Position numbers and translations under genes: made by a program. DNA of 27,212 nucleotides. It comes from an uncultured Veillonella sp. (GTDB taxonomy: Bacteria; Bacillota; Negativicutes; Veillonellales; Veillonellaceae). Positions 1 through 8,131 of this stretch are shown here, piece by piece; within the stretch, counting starts at the first letter, position 1, and each line of letters opens with the position of its first letter. The stretch is taken from positions 1-27,212 of the forward strand of contig UPXS01000023.1 of the NCBI GenBank assembly GCA_900538355.1, read 5' to 3'. A model generated the notes under the pieces. It saw only the letters and a list, made by a program, of their open reading frames with translations. It searched no databases and was not told the DNA's origin.

Positions 1-94
1 TCATTCCCAAAAAGTAGCTTAATTATATCTGTCCAACAAAATGGGTGCAGATCATCTGAAGGGTTCTTTTATTTTCAGCTACACACTGTATATT

Positions 95-1342
95 TTAGTG
101 TTTAAGCATTTCATTCAAGATTACTATGTCCGTTTCTTTCATACCTTGAGCCACAGTACCGATACTGCGAATGGTATCATCAACGGAGTATGCTACAAGG
201 CCATCGCCTTTTTGGTAGTTCTTGTTAAGGCGGGCTTGTTTATAACCCATGAACGCGCCATCAAGGGAGATAGCAATTTTACCTGCGCAGGATGGTTTCG
301 CGCCATCGCATACGATACCAGATAAGCTAGCAAGACCATTCACAAGAGTATTTTCGATAATATCTTTGCTATCACCTTTCAAGAAGGCAATACCAGCTAC
401 ACTGACTACACCAGCAGATACAACGCCGCAATAGGCGGACAATTTACCAATGCCAGATTTAACGTAGAGCGTCAACAAGTTAGCGAAAACAAGAGCACGG
501 TACAATTCATCATCACTTTTACCAAGTTCCTCAGCAGTTGTAATGATAGGTACAGATACAGTTAGCCCTTGGTTACCAGAGCCAGAGCAAATAACTACAG
601 GCAATGGACACCCACTCATACGCGCATCGGATCCAGCCGCTGCACGAGCTTTACATTTTGTTTCAAGAGACGGATTTTCTTCATCCAACAATAAGAGCTG
701 TCCAATATTGGAGCCATAATCATTAGACAAACCTTCTCGAGAAATAGCAGTATTATATTCTACTTGCTGCTTGATTTGAGGAATGATGCCAGAAATATCT
801 GCCGTTTTAGCAAATTCGTAAATGCTATCAAAGGTCATAGCATATTCCCTTTTTGCGGCTTTCTTGATTTTATTAACCGTTTCAGACACAATCTCACCAT
901 CTACAGCAACATAGGTTACATTTGTATGGTCGTTTTCAATGCGAACCACCGCTGTGTGTTCATCTGTTTCTGCAGTGATTTCAATATAAAGATTATCTAC
1001 GCCTTCCGCAAGTGACACTGTACAGAAGTTGGCATCTAGCAATGTGCCGAGCCATTTACGATCTTCATCTGTAGCAGATTCTAATACCTCTAGCTCACGC
1101 TCAGGGTGACCTACAATGGCACCAAGGGTAGTAGCCGCTTGAAGACCTTTTCGACCACCAGAGTTAGGAATGACTACGGATTTTACATTTTTTATAATAT
1201 TCGAGCTGCATCGTGCGTGAATATGGTTAGGAAACTCATCTAAAACAGAGACTGCCTTCGCAGCCGCATAAGCCAATGCAATTGGCTCAGTGCACCCGAA
1301 GGCAGGACGCATCTCTGATTGTAACAAGGAAATATAATCCAT
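95..1342 (-). CDS. cyuA: L-cysteine desulfidase (UPF0597/CyuA family)
   Basis: About 415 aa. The family (CyuA/YhaM, formerly UPF0597, related to the iron-sulfur serine dehydratase alpha domain) converts L-cysteine to pyruvate, ammonia and sulfide in the cytoplasm using a [4Fe-4S] cluster. Seen here: the N-terminal FGCTEP signature near residue 16, a glycine-rich SGSGNQGL segment, AYCGVVSAG, and the C-terminal CDGAKPSCAGKIA block whose cysteines fit the cluster ligands. I start at the ATG at 1342, which has GGAAG six bases upstream. A TTG five codons earlier is possible but has no better site. The start lies 1 base after the ridA stop, so the two are probably translationally coupled. The product fits the H2S production known in Veillonella. 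Family assignment is strong; substrate is inferred from the family. Confidence 0.85.
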   Translation of the reverse strand: MDYISLLQSEMRPAFGCTEPIALAYAAAKAVSVLDEFPNHIHARCSSNIIKNVKSVVIPNSGGRKGLQAATTLGAIVGHPERELEVLESATDEDRKWLGTLLDANFCTVSLAEGVDNLYIEITAETDEHTAVVRIENDHTNVTYVAVDGEIVSETVNKIKKAAKREYAMTFDSIYEFAKTADISGIIPQIKQQVEYNTAISREGLSNDYGSNIGQLLLLDEENPSLETKCKARAAAGSDARMSGCPLPVVICSGSGNQGLTVSVPIITTAEELGKSDDELYRALVFANLLTLYVKSGIGKLSAYCGVVSAGVVSVAGIAFLKGDSKDIIENTLVNGLASLSGIVCDGAKPSCAGKIAISLDGAFMGYKQARLNKNYQKGDGLVAYSVDDTIRSIGTVAQGMKETDIVILNEMLKH

Positions 1343-1343
1343 C

Positions 1344-1715
1344 TTATACTTCCGCAATAAATTCCACTTCTACCAAAGCACCCAATGGAAGATCTTTTAC
1401 TGCTATGCAAGAGCGAGCTGGTTTAGAAGTGAAATATTTAGCATAAACTTCGTTGAATGCTTTGAAATCGGCGATATCAGCCAAGAAACAAGTTGTTTTA
1501 ATAACTTCGGAGAAGTCAGAACCTGCTTCAGCCAATACAGCATCAATGTTTTTGCATACTTGCTCAGTTTGCTCTACGATACCGCCTTCAACAATGGAAC
1601 CAGTTGCAGGATTGAGTGGAATTTGTCCAGAAGCGAATAATAAACCGCCTACTACTTTAGCTTGAGAGTAAGGACCTACTGCTGCTGGTGCTTTGTCTGT
1701 GAAAATTGTTTTCAT
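1344..1715 (-). CDS. ridA: RidA family enamine/imine deaminase
   Basis: 123 aa, the normal length for the Rid/YER057c/UK114 family. RidA proteins are cytosolic trimers that hydrolyse reactive 2-aminoacrylate and other imines to ketoacids. Visible motifs are AVGPYSQA near the N-terminus, FASGQIPLNP at residues 27-36, the substrate-binding arginine in ARSCIAV (Arg101) and the C-terminal GALVEVEFIA. This is the archetypal RidA pattern rather than a divergent Rid subgroup. An AAAAGGAG site precedes the ATG. It is the first gene of a two-gene operon with the cysteine desulfidase, whose reaction passes through aminoacrylate, so a dedicated detoxifying role is a reasonable inference. Confidence 0.92.
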   Translation of the reverse strand: MKTIFTDKAPAAVGPYSQAKVVGGLLFASGQIPLNPATGSIVEGGIVEQTEQVCKNIDAVLAEAGSDFSEVIKTTCFLADIADFKAFNEVYAKYFTSKPARSCIAVKDLPLGALVEVEFIAEV

Positions 1716-1831
1716 AATAATTCTCCTTTTAAATATAATAAAAAATAATATTGATTATTCTAATGCCACCATACTCACATTAGTAATTACCTTGTATATG
1801 ACATACTCTGTGAAAGTATATCTATAACAAA

Positions 1832-2608
1832 TTATTTAATAGATTTGAAGGCATTGTCAAATATCGTTTTGAAATAATCTCGTTGTACATCAGTAGTTAC
1901 ACCTACGTATAGTACCGGTTTACCTGGCTTTAACACAAATGCAGCATTTGCATAGAGCGGAGTTTGACCATCTCCATCTGCATATAATAAGCGAGAGCTT
2001 GCTGCATAGGTTTGATATTTAGTGCCTGCCACAGGATGCACTTGTTCTGCATTTTCTACAGTAAGCGTTCTAGGTTTTATAAGTAGTTCACCTGACCGAG
2101 TCTTAAGATTAGCATAACGTTTTGGATCATTTAAAGGGACTACAGTTGTAGTTGTAGGAATTTGCTTATTAACGGCACCTAGCACTAGTTGCTCAGTAAC
2201 AGGATCAATTTGACCTTTATCTAGAGCTGCCATAGCCGCCATAAACATAGGATCATTTGTCTTATCTTTAGCCACTTGCTGTGCTATTTGTTTAACATCT
2301 AGCGCTACTACATATGCATCCTTTTGACCTGTTTTATCGGCCCCTTGTAATTGGTATACATCAAAATTAGTGCCAAAGTTTTGGAAAAATTCCTTTACCA
2401 TCATATTCGCCATCGAAGATTTTGTAGGTTCCGCATTTAATTGTTTTTCTACAAAATCACGTGTATTTGTTTTAGATGCAGAAACAACATTTACATTGTT
2501 AGGCACTACCATAGAACCTGCAATAGTTTGCACATCCTTAGCGAAACCTACGCCAGATATAGTACCCACTAGGCAAGCTGCACAAGGCAATACTTTCAAA
2601 GATTTCAT
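1832..2608 (-). CDS. exported protein of unknown function, paralogue of upstream gene
   Basis: 258 aa. The N-terminus (positive KSLK, hydrophobic core with AACLVGTISG, VGFA-KD cleavage site) is a Sec signal peptide, so the product is periplasmic or outer-membrane associated. No catalytic motif is recognised. The segment FDVYQLQGADKTGQ near residue 80 matches SVYQLQGTDKQGH in the next gene upstream, and the C-termini are vaguely similar (xDYFKTIF against DYWANEL), so the two look like diverged tandem paralogues. The ATG has GGGAGG upstream, placed inside the last codons of the upstream gene, which implies coupling. Function unknown; a lineage-specific envelope or stress protein is possible. 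Confidence 0.75.
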   Translation of the reverse strand: MKSLKVLPCAACLVGTISGVGFAKDVQTIAGSMVVPNNVNVVSASKTNTRDFVEKQLNAEPTKSSMANMMVKEFFQNFGTNFDVYQLQGADKTGQKDAYVVALDVKQIAQQVAKDKTNDPMFMAAMAALDKGQIDPVTEQLVLGAVNKQIPTTTTVVPLNDPKRYANLKTRSGELLIKPRTLTVENAEQVHPVAGTKYQTYAASSRLLYADGDGQTPLYANAAFVLKPGKPVLYVGVTTDVQRDYFKTIFDNAFKSIK

Positions 2609-2609
2609 A

Positions 2610-3554
2610 TTATTTACCTCCCTTGAGAGATTGTGTTTGATACATATGATTCAACTCATTAGCCCAATAATCATGACTAGAGTCATCAGATAATAAAAGC
2701 TGTAAAGCTACACCTTTGTCTGTAGGAACGGCATAACCAATTAAGGAATAAGTATTTCTAAAACCATCATATTTAAGGCTACCCCGTAAATCGCCTGTCA
2801 CAGCCGTGCCATAACGTGTTTGAACAGGTTTATAAGCCACATGCGTTGCATCTAAGCTCACTTGTTTTGCCATAAAGTCTACATAAGAACGGAGCTCTTC
2901 TTTACTTTTAGGAGATAAATTCTTTTCTGTAGCAAGCATTTTATCAACTACCCCCATAATGTGAGCAGGTAACTTGTCATTTAGCATCTTCAAATCTTTC
3001 GCTAATTTAGCACCTTCAATCGTATTGCCCTTCAAACCTTGTAATTGTTGTTGAGCCTTCTCTTTAGAATAGGAATCTACATATTTAGAGATAGAGCTTT
3101 TCATTGCAGCTTTTTTTGCGTCTGGAACCTTTTCTAAAATGGTTTTATTCATACCAATTACTTGATCTATAGCATTTTTAGAATAGTCTACAACGACTAA
3201 CTGACCTACATGGTGACCTTGTTTATCCGTCCCTTGCAATTGATAGACGGAAAATCCATCTAACACATCACCCTTCATAGGTTCAACTTGTACCGGTGCT
3301 TGCAATTTCATACTAGCATTAACAGCATCAACAGCCGCTTTATTTGCCATTGAAATTATTTGACTTTGCTCATTATTCCGCAGCTTTGCATCCGTAGGAA
3401 CACGCATGGCCTCTACAGCCTTCACCGTAGGAGACGTACTGCCATATAAACCATAGCCTAAATCTACTGTATCCGCACATGCCACTGCGCCCATGCCAAC
3501 AGTTAAGCATGTGGCACAAGCCAATGTCATCATTTTTTTGTTGAGAGCTCTCAT
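2610..3554 (-). CDS. exported protein of unknown function (VYQLQG motif)
   Basis: About 314 aa. It has a signal peptide (NKKMMTLACATCLTVGMGAVACA, cleavage likely at ACA-DT) and then a mostly helical, Lys/Gln-rich mature region. It carries the VYQLQGTDKQG motif shared with the downstream gene and the same order of an N-terminal helical part and a C-terminal mixed part. I choose the ATG at 3554, with GAGG six bases away. The GTG at 3566 overlaps that ribosome site and is less likely. It is first in a two-gene unit transcribed away from menA. No known domain is recognised. Location outside the cytoplasm is well supported; the role is not. Confidence 0.75.
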   Translation of the reverse strand: MRALNKKMMTLACATCLTVGMGAVACADTVDLGYGLYGSTSPTVKAVEAMRVPTDAKLRNNEQSQIISMANKAAVDAVNASMKLQAPVQVEPMKGDVLDGFSVYQLQGTDKQGHHVGQLVVVDYSKNAIDQVIGMNKTILEKVPDAKKAAMKSSISKYVDSYSKEKAQQQLQGLKGNTIEGAKLAKDLKMLNDKLPAHIMGVVDKMLATEKNLSPKSKEELRSYVDFMAKQVSLDATHVAYKPVQTRYGTAVTGDLRGSLKYDGFRNTYSLIGYAVPTDKGVALQLLLSDDSSHDYWANELNHMYQTQSLKGGK

Positions 3555-3764
3555 AAGACACCTCACGATTTAACAATACATTCATATACAGATTATATTC
3601 ATAATCCATATTGCATCCATAAAGATTTCAAAAAGATAATCTATACTGCATATACTAATTATTATACTATATGGAGCTGTATAACTGTATAGTCTAATTT
3701 ACAACCTTTCAGTTCTGCTATACAATACTTAAATAGATATGTAAACATATGGTATGAGAAATAG

Positions 3765-3797
3765 AAAGGAGTGCACACATGGTGTGCTTTTATTATG
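3765..3797 (+). promoter_or_regulatory. menA ribosome binding site with intervening hairpin
   Basis: AAAGGAG (3765-3771) is 23 bases from the menA ATG at 3795, which is too far for normal initiation. Between them GCACAC (3773-3778) and GTGTGC (3782-3787) form a perfect 6-bp stem with ATG as the 3-nt loop. Folding it out leaves about 8 bases of spacing. The looped ATG itself is correctly spaced from the same site and opens a 14-codon reading frame ending at a TAG at 3821-3823, inside menA in another frame. The motif is visible; the mechanism is inferred. Confidence 0.5.
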
Positions 3798-4691
3798 ATA
3801 CAAGAAATAATTCCACTCACTAGGCCTCGTACATTAGCAGCTGCTTTAGGGCCTACCATTTTAGGTGCAGCCTTTAGCTATTACGCATTTGGTGCCACTC
3901 ACGGTACAGGTCTTGCCATTATCCATACGGTTTTAATATTTTTAGCCGTTGTAACAGCTCAAATTGTAGCTAATTTATGGAATGAATATAAAGATTTTAA
4001 ATCTGGTCTCGATGCGGGGCAAAAGGTTGGTAATGCTGGTTCTATTACGCGTGGTGCCATTACGCCAGAGCTTATCGTTACCATGATTAAGGTTCTCATG
4101 GTAGTACCTATTATCATCGGTCTTTACCTATCCGCAACCATCACTTGGTACTATATTCCAGCAGGTTTCCTTTGTATTCTAATTAGCTTCCTCTATTCTG
4201 GCGGTCCAAAACCAATTTCCCGTACACCATTCGGTGAAATTTCCTCTGGTATCGCTATGGGGTTTGCTATCGTACTCATTACAGGATACGCATGGACACG
4301 TGACTTATCCTCAGCATTATTGATACCTGCTATTCCATCTACATTACTAGTTGGCTCCATTATGCTCACTAATAACATTCGTGATATTAGAAATGATGAA
4401 AGCCACGGTCGTCGCACATTACCAATCGTTTTGGGCCGAGAACGCGCCCTCAGTCTGATGAGCATCACCTACCTATTCAACTTTATTTGGATCCTTGCAT
4501 GGATCATTGTAGGTCACATGACATGGTTCTCCCTATTAGCCTTCTTCGCAGCACCACTAGCTTTCAAAACTGTACACACCTTAAGTACAAAAACAGATGA
4601 ATTCCTGCTCGACAAAGCGATGGGCACCACTGCGGGAGCAGCTATGATTTATCAAATCATGTGGTCCATTGGACTTATCATCGGTAAATAA
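3795..4691 (+). CDS. menA: 1,4-dihydroxy-2-naphthoate polyprenyltransferase (UbiA family)
   Basis: 298 aa integral membrane protein that attaches the polyprenyl chain to 1,4-dihydroxy-2-naphthoate to make demethylmenaquinone. The N-terminal LTRPRTLAAALGP, the first Asp-rich motif NLWNEYKDFKSGLD (residues 60-73) and the second NNIRDIRNDESHGRRTLP (around 195-215) are the MenA/UbiA magnesium-diphosphate sites. Multiple hydrophobic segments follow the UbiA pattern. ATG 3795 gives the usual MenA N-terminus (a short lead into the LTRPRT motif). An in-frame GTG at 3771 would add 8 residues but overlaps the Shine-Dalgarno sequence. It is the only quinone gene here, so the rest of the pathway lies elsewhere. 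It fits a menaquinone-dependent anaerobic respirer. Confidence 0.9.
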   Translation: MIQEIIPLTRPRTLAAALGPTILGAAFSYYAFGATHGTGLAIIHTVLIFLAVVTAQIVANLWNEYKDFKSGLDAGQKVGNAGSITRGAITPELIVTMIKVLMVVPIIIGLYLSATITWYYIPAGFLCILISFLYSGGPKPISRTPFGEISSGIAMGFAIVLITGYAWTRDLSSALLIPAIPSTLLVGSIMLTNNIRDIRNDESHGRRTLPIVLGRERALSLMSITYLFNFIWILAWIIVGHMTWFSLLAFFAAPLAFKTVHTLSTKTDEFLLDKAMGTTAGAAMIYQIMWSIGLIIGK

Positions 4692-4735
4692 GGGTCCATA
4701 GCTTAAAGTTATGGAGAACCTACAATAATTCCTTC

Positions 4736-4764
4736 TTGATAGATAGGAAATAATTTAGTACTAT
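4736..4764 (+). promoter_or_regulatory. putative sigma-70 promoter for the metQ-like gene
   Basis: TTGATA (4736-4741), a 17-base spacer and TACTAT (4759-4764). This lies about 45 bases upstream of the start codon. I see no S-box/SAM riboswitch or other large leader structure. Only a small TCCATA/TATGGA hairpin (4695-4719) sits just after menA. Confidence 0.4.
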
Positions 4765-4809
4765 TAATGTAATATTTTATATGAACTAATTGTAAAAGGA
4801 GTGTGTCTA

Positions 4810-5631
4810 ATGAGAAAATTTTTAGCATTAGCAGCTACTGTAATCCTTGGCGGTGCTTTATTGATCGCTGGTTGCGGTAATGACAATAACAAACAAGCTG
4901 CTAACAACGGCAAACAAGTATTAAAAATCGGTGCTACAGCAGTACCTCACGCAGAAATTTTGGAACAAGTTAAACCTATCTTGGCAAAAGATGGTATTGA
5001 TTTACAAATCACTGAATTCACTGATTACAACACACCAAACCTTGCTTTGGGTGATAAAGAAATCGATGCAAACTTCTTCCAACATGTACCTTACATGGAT
5101 GAGTTCGCAAAAGCTCATAACCTTCCATTAGTATCTGTTGGTGGTGTTCACCTTGAACCAATGGGCTTATACTCTCGTCAAGTCAAAGATTTAAAAGATT
5201 TTCCTAAAGGCGCTAAAATCGCTATCCCTAATGACCCTACAAACGGTGGTCGTGCATTATTGTTATTGCAAAAAGAAGGTCTTATCACATTGAAAGACTC
5301 TAGCAATATCTTATCTACAATTCAAGATATCACTTCCAATCCTAATGGTTACCAATTTGTTGAATTAGAAGCAGCTCAAATACCTCGTTCTCTTGACGAT
5401 GTAGCTTTAGCAGCTATTAACACAAACTATGCATTAAATGCAGGTCTTAACCCTGGTAAAGATGCATTGGCAATCGAAGCTAAAGATTCCCCTTACGTAA
5501 ACATCGTAACTGTACTTAAAGGCAATGAAAGCGATCCTCGCATCAAAAAATTGATGGAAGCTCTTCATACCCCTGAAATCAAAAAATTCATTGAAGATAA
5601 ATATCAAGGTGCAATTGTTCCTGCATTCTAA
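4810..5631 (+). CDS. metQ: MetQ/NlpA family substrate-binding lipoprotein
   Basis: 273 aa. The N-terminus MRKFLALAATVIL followed by the lipobox LIAGC (Cys22) marks a lipoprotein. The body (LKIGATAVPHAEIL, EFTDYNTPNLAL, DANFFQHVPYM, NLPLVSVGGVHLEPMGLYS, IPNDPTNGGRALLLL) is the NlpA/MetQ pattern, the binding protein of methionine ABC importers (MetNIQ). ATG 4810 is preceded by AAGGAG with 8-base spacing; GTG 4801 overlaps that site. No metN (ATPase) or metI (permease) gene adjoins it: menA is upstream and a strong terminator follows. It must either work with a transporter encoded elsewhere or bind another amino acid. Family assignment is strong; methionine specificity is inferred. Confidence 0.88.
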   Translation: MRKFLALAATVILGGALLIAGCGNDNNKQAANNGKQVLKIGATAVPHAEILEQVKPILAKDGIDLQITEFTDYNTPNLALGDKEIDANFFQHVPYMDEFAKAHNLPLVSVGGVHLEPMGLYSRQVKDLKDFPKGAKIAIPNDPTNGGRALLLLQKEGLITLKDSSNILSTIQDITSNPNGYQFVELEAAQIPRSLDDVALAAINTNYALNAGLNPGKDALAIEAKDSPYVNIVTVLKGNESDPRIKKLMEALHTPEIKKFIEDKYQGAIVPAF

Positions 5632-5639
5632 GGTATAAC

Positions 5640-5671
5640 AAAAAAGAGACCACATCAGTGGTCTCTTTTTT
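5640..5671. terminator. bidirectional intrinsic terminator (metQ / cdd)
   Basis: Perfect 14-bp stem, AAAAAAGAGACCAC against GTGGTCTCTTTTTT, with an ATCA loop. The A/T tracts on both sides let it end metQ on plus and the cdd operon on minus. Confidence 0.92.
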
Positions 5672-5672
5672 A

Positions 5673-6068
5673 CTATAAGCTGTCCGCACCAAATCTAAAT
5701 GGTAATAACTCATCAAGACTAACAACTCTATAATTGCCTTTTAAATTAGCCAAGATAATCTGTGGTATGTCAAATTCAGAAATTACTTGGCGACAGGCAC
5801 CACATGGTGCACAAGGCCCTTCCGTATCAGCAACTACGGCAAGGGCCTTAAATTTTGTATGCCCTTCTGATACGGCTTTAAATATAGCAGTTCGTTCTGC
5901 ACAGTTAGTTAAACCATAAGATGCATTTTCTATATTGCAACCTTCATAGATTGCCCCATCCTCACACAGAAGGGCTGCACCCACTCCAAAATGGGAATAC
6001 GGGCTATAGGTTTTCTCACGCGCTACTATGGCACGATCAATAAGCTTTTGAATTTCCTGTTCCGTCAT
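5673..6068 (-). CDS. cdd: cytidine deaminase
   Basis: 131 aa, the size of small tetrameric Cdd enzymes that deaminate cytidine and deoxycytidine to uridine and deoxyuridine. Seen: YSPYSHFGVGAALL, GCNIENASYGLTNCAERTA with the zinc ligand Cys56 and proton shuttle Glu58, and APCGACRQ with zinc ligands Cys89 and Cys92. I start at 6068 because that matches the family N-terminus and has AAGGA seven bases upstream. An ATG at 6089 also has a good site (GAGG) and would add seven residues. Last gene of the exonuclease-deoC-pdp-cdd unit, about 30 bases after pdp, and ended by a strong terminator. Confidence 0.93.
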   Translation of the reverse strand: MTEQEIQKLIDRAIVAREKTYSPYSHFGVGAALLCEDGAIYEGCNIENASYGLTNCAERTAIFKAVSEGHTKFKALAVVADTEGPCAPCGACRQVISEFDIPQIILANLKGNYRVVSLDELLPFRFGADSL

Positions 6069-6099
6069 ATCAGTTTCCTTTTCTATCATATGGATATCC

Positions 6100-7401
6100 T
6101 CATTCCACCATATCAAGAATCGTATCTACTACCACTGGTGCTGTTTCACCAAAAGTAATTGCCTCTAAGTATGTTTTAGCCGCATTTACGAGCAAACTTT
6201 CATGAGAAGCATATAAGGTAGCTATGCTTTCACCAGCCATAACAGCATCACCTGTTTTCTTGTGCATTACTATGCCTGCACTATAATCGATAGGACCATC
6301 CTTAACAGTACGACCAGCTCCGAGCATAACAGATGCAATACCACATTGTTCTGTATTCATGTGTGTAATGTAACCATCTTGAGGCGCTGTAACATCATAG
6401 GTGAATTTGCCAATGGCTAATAAGCTTTCATCATCAAGAACTCGGCTGTCTCCACCTTGAGCATCAATCATCATGCGCAATCGTTCTAATGCGGCGCCAG
6501 AGTCGAGTGCCTCTTGTACGCGGCTGAGGGCAGTTTCATAGTCACATATATGACTCAATACGAGCATATGGGCTGCCATAATAAGACATTCATGAGTTAA
6601 ATCCTGTGGGCCATGCCCTTTCAACGTATCAATAACCTCGCGAATTTCCAAAGCATTACCAATGGCATGCCCTAATGGTCGATCCATATCTGTTAAAACA
6701 GCCTTAACAGAGCGACCATTTTCCTTACCAATATCTACCATTGCTTTAGCCAATGCACGAGCATCGTCTAAGGTTTTCATAAAAGCACCACTGCCAACCT
6801 TTACGTCTAGCAAGATTGCTTGTGCCCCAGAAGCTAATTTTTTACTCATTACAGAGGATGCGATGAGCGGAATACTATCCACGGTCCCCGTTACATCTCG
6901 CAAGGCATAGAGTTTTTTATCTGCTGGTGCTAGTCCTTCAGACTGACCGATTACAGCCAGACCTATTGTATTGACCTGATTAATAAATGCCTCTTGGTCC
7001 AAGGATACCTTTAAGTTTGGTATGGATTCCATCTTGTCGATGGTGCCACCCGTATGACCAAGGCCACGGCCCGACATTTTTGCCACCTTGCCACCACAAG
7101 CCGCTACGAGAGGTCCTATGATAAGTGTTGTCTTATCCCCTACACCACCGGTGCTATGTTTATCTACTGTTATACCATCGATGTTGGATAAATCTACCAT
7201 GTGCCCCGATTGTGCCATCGCTAATGTCAATGTACCTAGTTCACGAGCATTCATCCCATTAAATACAATGGTCATCAACAAAGCACTCACTTGATAGTCG
7301 GGAATTTCGCCATTTACATAACCAGAGATGACAAAGCGAATTTCCTCATCTGTTAATGGTAAATTAGACCGCTTTTTTAGAATAATATCATACATGCGCA
7401 T
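6100..7401 (-). CDS. pdp: pyrimidine-nucleoside phosphorylase
   Basis: 433 aa, usual family length. It phosphorolyses thymidine, deoxyuridine and uridine to base plus (deoxy)ribose-1-phosphate. The signature VDKHSTGGVGDKTTL (residues 79-93; phosphate-binding Lys81, Ser83, Thr91-92) and SGRGLGHTGGTIDKMES follow the NP-II family, and the C-terminal domain has the usual IVMHKKTGDAV. The Firmicute-type context with deoC and cdd suggests broad-specificity Pdp rather than strict thymidine phosphorylase DeoA, but sequence alone does not settle this. The ATG at 7401 has only a weak GGCGG site, and Met3 is an alternative. It follows deoC after a hairpin-bearing 53-base gap. Confidence 0.92.
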   Translation of the reverse strand: MRMYDIILKKRSNLPLTDEEIRFVISGYVNGEIPDYQVSALLMTIVFNGMNARELGTLTLAMAQSGHMVDLSNIDGITVDKHSTGGVGDKTTLIIGPLVAACGGKVAKMSGRGLGHTGGTIDKMESIPNLKVSLDQEAFINQVNTIGLAVIGQSEGLAPADKKLYALRDVTGTVDSIPLIASSVMSKKLASGAQAILLDVKVGSGAFMKTLDDARALAKAMVDIGKENGRSVKAVLTDMDRPLGHAIGNALEIREVIDTLKGHGPQDLTHECLIMAAHMLVLSHICDYETALSRVQEALDSGAALERLRMMIDAQGGDSRVLDDESLLAIGKFTYDVTAPQDGYITHMNTEQCGIASVMLGAGRTVKDGPIDYSAGIVMHKKTGDAVMAGESIATLYASHESLLVNAAKTYLEAITFGETAPVVVDTILDMVE

Positions 7402-7421
7402 GGTTATACCGCCATTCTAAG

Positions 7422-7450
7422 AAACCACCTAAGCACTGCCTAGGTGGTTT
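7422..7450. other. intercistronic hairpin between deoC and pdp
   Basis: Perfect 10-bp inverted repeat AAACCACCTA / TAGGTGGTTT with a 9-base loop. U-tracts on both sides are short (TTTC), so it looks like a weak attenuator or a processing/stability element inside the salvage operon rather than a full stop. Confidence 0.6.
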
Positions 7451-7454
7451 TCTA

Positions 7455-8117
7455 TTACACTTCTTCGTCTAAATGATCTTTGAGTAGTTCTACTGCTGCA
7501 CTGGCGCCAATACGACTACAACCTTCTGCAATATAGGCTTTCATATCAGAGATAGAACGAATGCCACCGGCAGCCTTAATTTTTACATTAGGCCCGATGT
7601 GTTTCTTAAAGAGTTGAATATCTTCAATACTGGCACCACTGCTACCAAAACCTGTAGATGTCTTGATATAGTCAGCACCACCATCCGTAATGCATTTACA
7701 GAGAGCTATCTTTTCAGAATCAGTAAGGTAACAAGTTTCAATAATAACCTTTAAGATTTTATCTCCACAAGCGGCTTTAAGCGCTTTAATTTCACTAGTA
7801 ACCGCATCAAAGTCCCCTTGTTTTACATTGCCTAGGTTGATAACCATATCAATTTCAGAGGCCCCTTCTGCAAGGGCTTGTTTTGTTTCAGCCACCTTCA
7901 CTTCAGTCGTTTCATAGCCTAAAGGGAAACCAATAACAGTGCAAACATTGAGATCTGGGTACGATTCATGGGCAGAAGCCACAAAATCTGGTGGAATGCA
8001 AACAGATGCTGTTTTATAGGTTACGCCGGCATCACAAATTTCTTTAATATCCTCCCATGTAGCTGTAGGACGCAATAGTGTGTGATCCACATAGGATAAT
8101 AATTCTTTACCTAACAT
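7455..8117 (-). CDS. deoC: deoxyribose-phosphate aldolase
   Basis: 220 aa class I aldolase that splits 2-deoxyribose-5-phosphate into acetaldehyde and glyceraldehyde-3-phosphate. The TIM-barrel landmarks are all present: DHTLLRP at 11-17, EIDMVINLG (Asp90), DYIKTSTGF with the Schiff-base Lys152, and VKIKAAGGIRS with the second catalytic lysine, Lys181. It starts at the ATG preceded by AAGGAG. It lies 14 bases downstream of the exonuclease gene and upstream of pdp and cdd, so deoxyribose released by Pdp can be fed to glycolysis after mutase action. No phosphopentomutase gene is visible in the window. Confidence 0.95.
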   Translation of the reverse strand: MLGKELLSYVDHTLLRPTATWEDIKEICDAGVTYKTASVCIPPDFVASAHESYPDLNVCTVIGFPLGYETTEVKVAETKQALAEGASEIDMVINLGNVKQGDFDAVTSEIKALKAACGDKILKVIIETCYLTDSEKIALCKCITDGGADYIKTSTGFGSSGASIEDIQLFKKHIGPNVKIKAAGGIRSISDMKAYIAEGCSRIGASAAVELLKDHLDEEV

Positions 8118-8131
8118 AGTGTCTCTCCTTA

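Noticed and set aside
4692..4809. SAM riboswitch or other methionine leader before the metQ-like gene
   Set aside because: The region is too short and lacks the stems and conserved cores; only a small 6-bp hairpin is seen.
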